Below, one piece after another: positions 57,816 to 64,000 of a stretch of DNA of 64,000 bases. The position numbers and the translations under genes are program-made. The notes under the pieces are model-generated. The model was not told where the DNA came from. It saw only the letters and a list, made by a program, of their open reading frames with translations, and made no database searches. Each line of letters starts with the position of its first letter. The first letter of the stretch is position 1. The stretch is from the NCBI RefSeq assembly GCF_011059105.1, contig NZ_JAALLS010000013.1, forward strand, positions 36,893 to 100,892, read 5' to 3'. Origin of the DNA: Fodinibius halophilus (lineage in GTDB: Bacteria > Bacteroidota > Rhodothermia > Balneolales > Balneolaceae).

Positions 57816-58853
57816 TTACACTTCCATGCCCTCTTCCTGCTTTTTATACTCATCCAGAAACTCTTTTACTTTCAATACGTTCTTTTTAGAACCGATGAAG
57901 ATAGGTGTACGTTGATGAATTTTTTCGGGTTCAATTTCTAAAATACGTCCATTGCAATCAATAGCCATTCCCCCGGCCTGTTCGATCACAAAGCTCAACG
58001 GATTGCATTCATACATCAGCCGTAATTTACCATTGGGATATTGACTGCTGTTCGGGTAGATAAAAATGCCGCCGGTTATCAACGTACGGTGCACATCAGC
58101 TACCATAGAACCGATATAGCGTGCTTTATACGGACGATCGGTTTCCGGATCCTCAACCTGGCAGTATTTCACATACTTTTTTAGCCCTTCTTCCCACGAA
58201 TGGTAGCTGCCCTCATTAACGCTGTAGATCGTTCCGCGTTCTGGAATTTTCACATCATCATCTGAAAGAATAAACTCACCGATACTAGGGTCCAACGTAA
58301 AGACCGAAACCCCCAAACCAGTGGTATAGGCCATCAATGTACTAGAGCCATATAACACGTAGCCGGCTGCCACCTGCTTAACGCCCGGCTGCAGGGCGTC
58401 ATCTTCGGTCAACACATCGGTACTGGTATCTTCGCGCATGTAGATAGAAAAGATACTCCCAATCGATACATTGACATCAATATTTGAAGAACCGTCGAGC
58501 GGATCGAGGTACACAATATATTTGCCCCCTTCGTTATCCAGCTCCACAATGCCGTCGTTCTCCTCCGATATCACCATACAGGTAATTTCCGAGCGGTTGA
58601 GCGCAGAAATCAACTGCTTGTCGGCAAAAAGATCCAGCTTTTTCACCGTTTCCCCATGTACATTCGTTGACCCATCTTCGCCCAGAATGTTGGTAATACC
58701 CGCTTTGTTGACTTCTCTTGATATTATTTTTGCAGCAAGCCCAATATCTCTGACAAGCTGCGAAAGCTCCCCTGTAGCACCGGGAAACTTGTTCTGCGAC
58801 TGAATGATATATTCTTCGAGCGTTATAACCCGGTTCAATTTACGATCTACCAT
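57816..58853 (-). CDS. fbp: fructose-1,6-bisphosphatase class 1
   Basis: A 345-residue gluconeogenic phosphatase. The metal-binding signature YLDPLDGSSNIDVNVSIGSIFSIY (about residues 125-148), SEENDGIVELD and GKLRLMYECNPLSFVIEQAGG with the substrate phosphate site are all present. It follows coaE by 44 nt in the same direction. Confidence 0.96.
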   Translation of the reverse strand: MVDRKLNRVITLEEYIIQSQNKFPGATGELSQLVRDIGLAAKIISREVNKAGITNILGEDGSTNVHGETVKKLDLFADKQLISALNRSEITCMVISEENDGIVELDNEGGKYIVYLDPLDGSSNIDVNVSIGSIFSIYMREDTSTDVLTEDDALQPGVKQVAAGYVLYGSSTLMAYTTGLGVSVFTLDPSIGEFILSDDDVKIPERGTIYSVNEGSYHSWEEGLKKYVKYCQVEDPETDRPYKARYIGSMVADVHRTLITGGIFIYPNSSQYPNGKLRLMYECNPLSFVIEQAGGMAIDCNGRILEIEPEKIHQRTPIFIGSKKNVLKVKEFLDEYKKQEEGMEV

Positions 58854-58897
58854 GTCTACTCTTTGATTATGAGACTAATCCGTTTTTGATATTTTCA

Positions 58898-59521
58898 TTA
58901 TTTGTGGGAATTATTTTCATTTTTCCCACTCAAAGGTAAAAACTTTTCATACACAATTTCAGCTTTCTTTTTGAGCTCTTTTAACGTCCCATTATTCCGG
59001 ATTATAATATCCGCTTTATCAGTTGATTCTTCGAAATTACGCTGCTTAGCCATTCTCTGCCTAATATCTTCGGCCGAACTTTCGTCTCGTTCTTGCACGC
59101 GCTCCAGTCGCTGCTGTTCGTCGGCCAGTACCAATACGATAAAATCGAGTGCGCCCGGTTCCAGGTTTTCCAATAGTAGTGCCGCCTCATACACAAAAAC
59201 CTCGTACCCTTCTTGCTCAGCTATTGCCATCTTCTCTTGTGCTGCTCCGGGTATTTGGGGATGGACGATCGCATTAAGTTCATCTACCCTATCCCTTTCA
59301 AAAGCTTCTTTTGCAAGATATTTCCGGTTCAGGCTGCCGTCATCCGCAAAGGCCTCTGCTCCAAAGGTCTGCACAAGCTCATCTCTAATCTCAGGCTTAC
59401 TCACCATCAACTCCTTAGCCAGGTCGTCGGCATTGAGAATATAAGCCCCCATCTGCGACCATATCTCACACACGGTAGACTTACCACTCCCAATGCCACC
59501 AGTAACACCTACAGTAACCAT
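58898..59521 (-). CDS. coaE: dephospho-CoA kinase
   Basis: A 207-residue P-loop kinase (GVTGGIGSGKST at residues 4-15) that makes CoA. NADDLAKELM, IVHPQI and EAALLLE mark the family. Its ATG overlaps the prfB stop by 1 nt (TAATG), so translation is coupled. A Lys/Glu-rich tail ends the protein. Confidence 0.95.
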   Translation of the reverse strand: MVTVGVTGGIGSGKSTVCEIWSQMGAYILNADDLAKELMVSKPEIRDELVQTFGAEAFADDGSLNRKYLAKEAFERDRVDELNAIVHPQIPGAAQEKMAIAEQEGYEVFVYEAALLLENLEPGALDFIVLVLADEQQRLERVQERDESSAEDIRQRMAKQRNFEESTDKADIIIRNNGTLKELKKKAEIVYEKFLPLSGKNENNSHK

Positions 59522-60655
59522 TATTCTGTTTTTGAGGATGAGGAGATAGAAAGCAGGTAGGCATTGATAAACTCATCCAGTTCACCGTCCATCACTGCTT
59601 CTACATTTGAGGTCTCGTGATCGGTGCGGTGATCTTTGACCATATTATAGGGATGAAAAACATAGGATCGTATCTGGGATCCCCATTCGATCTTGCTCTT
59701 CGAATCTTCGAGCTTCTGTTTTTCACGTTCTTTAATCTGCTTTTCCAGCTCATAAATTTTAGAACGCAGCAGTACCCAGGCCTTATCACGATTTTGCTTC
59801 TGCGAGCGCTCCTGCTGACACTCGGCTACCACCTGCTCTTTGCTGCCGTCAGAAAGTTCTCCTTCCCAAACCAGGCGAACGGCTGTTTCCGTTTTATTTA
59901 CATGCTGCCCACCAGCACCGCTGGCGCGGAAGCGTTGCAGCTCTACATTACTTGAATCGATATCAATTTCAATGGTATCATCCACAATGGGCGAAACAAA
60001 AACGGAGCAGAATGAGGTATGGCGCCGCGAATTGCTGTCAAAAGGGGAAATACGCACCAACCGATGCACGCCACTTTCGGCTTTCAGAAACCCATAGGCG
60101 AACTCTCCTTCTACCTGGATGGTAGCACTTTTGAGCCCGGCAACATCTCCTTGTTGATATTCAATCACGGAGACCTCATAGTCATTATCTTTGGCCCATC
60201 GGGTATACATGCGATAGAGCATTTCGGCCCAATCCTGGCTTTCAGTCCCCCCCGCGCCGGGGTTAAACGTAAGCAAAGCATCGCGGTGATCATCTTCACC
60301 ACGTAGCATATTTTGCAATTCAAGGGCATCCAGCTTTTTCTCCAGCTGTTTCACTTCCCGTTTAATATCATCCTTTACATCTTCGCCCTCTTCTAAAAAC
60401 TCCTGGTACACGCGAATGCTGTCCCGAAGCTCATCCAGTTGATCCCAGCGCGCGACCATCTCCTTTTCATGGTCAATCTTCTTCATGATTTTTCGCGCCT
60501 CATCGGGATCATCCCAAAAATTGGGGTCCTGCGTCTGCTCTTGCAGTTCAATTATTTTTACTTTTCGTTGCTCATAGTCAAAGATACCCCCTGAGCGCAT
60601 CCACACGCTCGAATAACTCATTCAGGTGATCCGAATTGATTGTTGTAGTACTCAC
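59521..60655 (-). CDS. prfB: peptide chain release factor 2 (programmed frameshift)
   Basis: A 377-residue RF2. The first 25 codons (GTG at 60655 to the CTT at 60583-60581) read to an in-frame TGA at 60580-60578, after which the ribosome shifts +1 and continues at 60579. This is the RF2 autoregulation known from E. coli. The N-terminal part reads NELFERVDALRGYL, then DYEQRKVKII after the shift. The tripeptide SPF (RISPFDSNSRRHTSF) identifies RF2 and the GGQ loop is GAGGQHVNKTET. It reads TGA and TAA stop codons. A contiguous 366-codon frame starting at 60621 is a shadow of the second segment. Upstream is the small YtxH-like gene. Confidence 0.95.
60577..60592 (-). promoter_or_regulatory. prfB programmed +1 frameshift site
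   Basis: On the minus strand AGGGGG-TAT-CTT-TGA-C, identical to the well-known E. coli RF2 site: an SD-like AGGGGG three bases before CTT TGA. Low RF2 favours the shift and so restores RF2. Confidence 0.95.
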
Positions 60656-60720
60656 AATATTATCTTCTGTTTTATATTCTAATTACGTATCCTAAAATAG
60701 TATTGCTAAAAAAGCTCTTT

Positions 60721-60963
60721 CTACTTTTTGCCGAATTTACCCAATAGGTATCCAATGGCAATACCTCCTAATAGCGAAAACAAAACTCCCTCTTCGGGAT
60801 GGGACCGGACGTAACGTCGAGCTTCTCGGTAATCTCTGTCAAGCTCATCCGCAAGCTCTTTGCGTTCATCCTTTAGCTTGTTGATAAGTTTTTCATAACG
60901 CTTTAGCGCTTCTTTCTTCTTCTCTTCGATCTGTTCTTGTGTACTGTTCTTCTCTTCAGCCAT
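60721..60963 (-). CDS. small YtxH/ElaB-like protein
   Basis: An 80-residue protein with a charged coiled-coil N-terminus (EEKKKEALKRYEKLINKLKDERKELADELDRD) and a C-terminal glycine-rich membrane segment (GVLFSLLGGIAIGYLLGKFGKK). This resembles small ribosome/membrane-associated stress proteins such as the YqjD/ElaB/DUF883 type, with YtxH-like properties. Function unknown. It diverges from btaA. Confidence 0.75.
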   Translation of the reverse strand: MAEEKNSTQEQIEEKKKEALKRYEKLINKLKDERKELADELDRDYREARRYVRSHPEEGVLFSLLGGIAIGYLLGKFGKK

Positions 60964-61114
60964 AGCATTAAGTAATTGATTTTCTGTTTAGTGAAAGATA
61001 CAAATTTCAAAAGGAATCACAGCCTTAATTTGTAACAAACTTCTCTCTTCTTAACAGTAATTTTACCTTAGGTTCATATACAATACACATGCATATATTA
61101 TGTTATGATTCGTC

Positions 61115-62281
61115 ATGCAAAAATTATCAAACATAGTAACCCATCTACAAAATCGACTTTTTGAGTCGGTTATCTCCAGCAACCTTATCTACAATACCTG
61201 CTGGGAAGATCCCCGAGTAGATCGGCAGCTCCTTGATATCAGCCCGGAGAGTCGTATGGTAATGCTTACCAGTGCGGGCTGCAATGCTTTGGATTACCTG
61301 CTTGATGCTCCCTCCCAGATCCACTGCGTAGATATAAATCCGGCACAAAATGCACTGTTAGAACTAAAAAAAGCTTTTTTTAAAAACAATAACTACCCCC
61401 TGCTCTGGGATTTTTTCGGTACCGGTTCCAAAGACGGCGCCGAGCTAATCTATCATCAACAAATTCAAAAACTGTTACCGGCAAAGCACCGCAGATATTG
61501 GGATAAAAACATCAATTACTTTACCCCCACTTCTGCTTTTCCCAGCTTTTATTTTAGAGGCACCTCCGGCAATGTCGCACGCCTTATCCACAATCACATT
61601 CAGCGCAAGGGACTCTATCCCAAAGTACTGAAGATGCTGAATGCACAAAGCCTGGAAGAGCAAGCCTACTATTTTGAAGAAATTGAACCACAGCTCTGGT
61701 CAACTTTTTCTAAATGGCTGGTTCGTCGCAATGCTACTATGACGATGCTGGGCGTACCGGCAACGCAACGAGATATGATTGAAAGGGAATATCAAGGGGG
61801 CATACTTGACTTTATTCGGCAGTCACTACACCACATTTTTACGAAACTTCCACTGCAAGACAACTATTTTTGGCGGGTTTACTTAACAGGATCTTATAGC
61901 ACGGACTGCTGTCCGAACTATCTACTTGAACGCAACTTTGCCCAGTTGCGAACCCACATAAATAGTATTGAGACGCACACCACCTCCCTTTCTCAATTCT
62001 TAGAACAAAATCCGGGACCCTATTCCCATTTTATTCTGCTTGACCACCAAGACTGGATGGCCAACGCCCAGCCACAACTTCTGAAAGAAGAATGGAAACG
62101 GATTCTTGACAAGGCCCAAAGCGGTGCTAAAATACTATTTCGCTCAGCGGGTCCATCCCTACATTTTCTTCCCGACTTTGTTTACGAATCTGTTGAATTT
62201 TATCCCGAGCAAACCAAATCGTTACATTCCAGAGATCGCGTGGGCACTTATGAATCAACCCATCTGGGGGTTGTACAATAA
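61115..62281 (+). CDS. btaA: BtaA-like diacylglycerol 3-amino-3-carboxypropyltransferase (DUF3419)
   Basis: A 388-residue protein of the DUF3419 family. SNLIYNTCWEDPRVDRQLLDISPES and MLTSAGCNALDYLLDAP...CVDINPAQNALLELK contain the Rossmann-like SAM-binding part, and LLERNFAQLR plus LLDHQDWM recur in BtaA. BtaA transfers the aminocarboxypropyl group of SAM to diacylglycerol to give diacylglyceryl-homoserine. The next gene is a methyltransferase whose start overlaps its stop by 1 nt, exactly the btaA-btaB arrangement for betaine lipid DGTS. Confidence 0.88.
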   Translation: MQKLSNIVTHLQNRLFESVISSNLIYNTCWEDPRVDRQLLDISPESRMVMLTSAGCNALDYLLDAPSQIHCVDINPAQNALLELKKAFFKNNNYPLLWDFFGTGSKDGAELIYHQQIQKLLPAKHRRYWDKNINYFTPTSAFPSFYFRGTSGNVARLIHNHIQRKGLYPKVLKMLNAQSLEEQAYYFEEIEPQLWSTFSKWLVRRNATMTMLGVPATQRDMIEREYQGGILDFIRQSLHHIFTKLPLQDNYFWRVYLTGSYSTDCCPNYLLERNFAQLRTHINSIETHTTSLSQFLEQNPGPYSHFILLDHQDWMANAQPQLLKEEWKRILDKAQSGAKILFRSAGPSLHFLPDFVYESVEFYPEQTKSLHSRDRVGTYESTHLGVVQ

Positions 62282-62916
62282 TGGAAATACAAGGTACCTA
62301 TACTGACCATTCGCACGACACCAATGTAGAAAAGTACTACCGCTTCCACTCCCGTATCTATGACGCTACGCGCTGGAGCTTTCTGTTTGGCCGCGATCAG
62401 CTGCTCGATATGATTCCGGTCCTGCCCTCACAACCTCGCATCCTGGAAGTGGGCTGCGGTACCGGTAAAAACCTGGACCGCTTGCAATATCATTTTCCCG
62501 ATGCCCACCTTGTAGGTGTTGATCTCTCCCCTGCAATGCTTAATATTGCCAGAAACAAGTTGAGCGACACCAAACAAGTTGAACTTGTACAAGCGAAGTA
62601 TGGTTCTGAAGAACTGAATTTAGAACCTTTTGACCTTATTCTCTTCTCCTATTCTCTTACGATGTTTGCCGATGGCATTGAAGATATTATGGCACAAGTC
62701 TCAAAAGATCTTAATAAGCGTGGATATGTTGCTGTTGTTGATTTTAATACTTCCCCCTATAAATGGTTTCGACAGTGGATGGGCATGAACCATGTTGACC
62801 TTAACGGCCATATTTTACCGCTGCTCAATAAATATTACCGCCCAGTAGAAACACAAAAAGATGATGCCTACCTGGGGTTATGGTCTTATTTTAAATTTAT
62901 TGGCCAGTATACCTAA
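62281..62916 (+). CDS. btaB: BtaB-like SAM-dependent methyltransferase
   Basis: A 211-residue class I methyltransferase with SAM motif I ILEVGCGTGKNLDRL (about 55-69) and VGVDLSPAMLNIAR. It starts at the stop codon of btaA (overlap of one nt), so it is translationally coupled. BtaB trimethylates the amino group of diacylglyceryl-homoserine to make DGTS. The assignment rests mainly on coupling to btaA. Confidence 0.85.
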   Translation: MEIQGTYTDHSHDTNVEKYYRFHSRIYDATRWSFLFGRDQLLDMIPVLPSQPRILEVGCGTGKNLDRLQYHFPDAHLVGVDLSPAMLNIARNKLSDTKQVELVQAKYGSEELNLEPFDLILFSYSLTMFADGIEDIMAQVSKDLNKRGYVAVVDFNTSPYKWFRQWMGMNHVDLNGHILPLLNKYYRPVETQKDDAYLGLWSYFKFIGQYT

Positions 62917-62993
62917 TCCCCTATTCATATTTCACAATTTGATCTACTATTTAATGATGAGTTGAAGCTGATCTTTTCTTATTTTAGGGATCT

Positions 62994-63620
62994 ATGGAAC
63001 AGATCAAACAACAGATTTCTGAGATACAAGACGAACTTCAAGAATCCCCCAAAGATGCCCAGCTTTTAAACGAACTTGGCGTGGGGCATCATATGCTGGG
63101 AGAATACGACAAAGCCGTTGAAGCTTACCAGCAATCGCTGGCGCAAGACCCCGATAACTTCAAGGTGCACTTCAACCTGGGCAATACCTTTTATGAGCAG
63201 AAAAATATCGAGAAGGCCGTTAACCACTATCTCAATGCCCTCGATATCCAGCCCGATTATGTACCCGCCCTTAATAACCTGGCGGATGTATATGAGTTGG
63301 CAGAAGATGAAGAGCGAGCGCTGGAGCTTTTTGAATATATCACCAAGATTAAGCCCGAAGATCCTATGGGATACTTTAATCTTGGCAATTTTCATCTCCG
63401 TTGTAATAACACTGCAGAAGCGGGTCGATGCTATAAGCTGGCTATAGAACAGGATCCCGAATTTTACGAAGCGTATAATAACATCGGCTTTATCTTAAAG
63501 CATCTGCAGGAGTATGAAGAAGCGATCTCTTATTTTGAGCAGTGCCTGGAAATAGCCCCGGATTATGAACCGGCAAAAAGAGATTTGGCTGCCTGTAAAG
63601 AAGCGTTAGCTGATGCCTAA
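62994..63620 (+). CDS. tetratricopeptide repeat protein
   Basis: A 208-residue soluble protein made of about six TPR units (e.g. LLNELGVGHHMLGEYDKAVEAYQQSLAQDPDN, KVHFNLGNTFYEQKNIEKAVNHYLNALDIQPDY, EAYNNIGFILKHLQEYEEAISYFEQCLEIAPDY). No signal peptide. TPR proteins mediate protein contacts; a partner cannot be inferred. It lies 77 nt after btaB in the same direction. Confidence 0.88.
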   Translation: MEQIKQQISEIQDELQESPKDAQLLNELGVGHHMLGEYDKAVEAYQQSLAQDPDNFKVHFNLGNTFYEQKNIEKAVNHYLNALDIQPDYVPALNNLADVYELAEDEERALELFEYITKIKPEDPMGYFNLGNFHLRCNNTAEAGRCYKLAIEQDPEFYEAYNNIGFILKHLQEYEEAISYFEQCLEIAPDYEPAKRDLAACKEALADA

Positions 63621-64000
63621 TATCTTAGGCTGACGGGTCGGGATCTCCTTGGAAAAAGGGGACAGGAGGATTGACCGAACCTTTCATTTACTCATTACAA
63701 GTTTCAATTTTGCTATACTAGGTTTTCAGATCGAAGAATCAATCTCCCTCAATCCCTCTTCTCCAAGAGGGACTTCAGTTGTTTGCCACAAAAGCTTGAC
63801 AAAGCCCTCCAGGAGAAGAGCCTGTCCGCCCACCGGCGGAAGAACAGAAGGATTTACTATACAGGGTTGCTAAGGAGGATTGCCTAGCAGCTAAATGATA
63901 CGCTTTTGTAAATCATAAAATTATATCAGGGAGATTTTCAATGTAGGCCTTACTTCCAGTGCGGCCATGACATATCTTGTCAACATTCCCAAAAGCAAGA
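63621..64000. other. gene-free stretch at window edge
   Basis: No credible gene. A GCCTAA-TATC-TTAGGC hairpin (63615-63630) contains the TPR gene stop codon but has no T-tract. Segments such as CCTCTTCTCCAAGAGGGAC and CCGCCCACCGGCGG are short palindromes like those in the repeat islands. Confidence 0.45.

Overview
The window looks like a chromosomal segment of a free-living, probably marine or halophilic member of the Bacteroidota/Balneolota group. This is inferred from the gene families (fused acyl-CoA mutase, DUF5723 and DUF4260 proteins, M16 protease, lipoprotein-rich envelope genes, TonB) and from two promoters that fit the Bacteroidota-type sigma consensus exactly (TTG, 20 nt, TATCTTTG) in front of rimP and rpsO. 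I cannot name a genus from sequence alone. About 50 protein genes, one tRNA-Ser(GGA) and several terminators are supported. No complete insertion sequence, prophage or CRISPR array was seen.

Layout. 0.5-6.3 kb: a four-gene minus-strand operon (exported sugar isomerase/epimerase, DUF1080 lipoprotein, GMC oxidoreductase, gluconate-2-dehydrogenase subunit-3-like protein). It lies opposite a LacI-type regulator, with a textbook LacI-family operator palindrome between them; the set suggests periplasmic 3-keto-glycoside oxidation and cleavage. 6.3-16.2 kb: an alpha/beta hydrolase, then lipoprotein, mprF-like and icmF in one direction. 16.3-19.5 kb: NAD salvage (pncB, pncA) with an FAD oxidoreductase. 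19.7-26.9 kb: two lipoprotein/outer-membrane-type gene pairs flanking a 2-TM potassium channel. 27.3-29.1 kb: an orphan PAS histidine kinase. 30.8-36.9 kb: tonB, plsC, murQ, DUF4260, accC, a degenerate esterase and a squalene/phytoene synthase. 37.1-53.0 kb: purC, an ECF sigma factor with a small partner, holA, asnS, an M16 protease, pnp, rpsO, and the classic translation operon rimP-nusA-infB-rbfA-truB-ribF. 53.3-56.6 kb: a secreted Asp-box (BNR) protein overlapping a DUF192 lipoprotein. 57.8-60.7 kb: fbp, coaE and prfB; prfB carries the canonical programmed frameshift. 61.1-63.6 kb: btaA-btaB (betaine lipid synthesis) and a TPR protein.

Gene-poor islands at 7.1-8.3, 29.1-30.7 and 56.6-57.8 kb share several short palindromic repeat families in different combinations. 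One family shows a compensatory base-pair change between copies, and another is present as two 44-nt copies in opposite orientation 50 kb apart. These islands are the least explained part of the window.

The most interesting items are the LacI-controlled 3-keto-glycoside-type operon and its cysteine-rich GMC enzyme, the BNR/DUF192 gene overlap that places a lipoprotein signal peptide inside another reading frame, the esterase-fold protein that has lost its Ser and His, the betaine-lipid genes alongside mprF, and the repeat islands.
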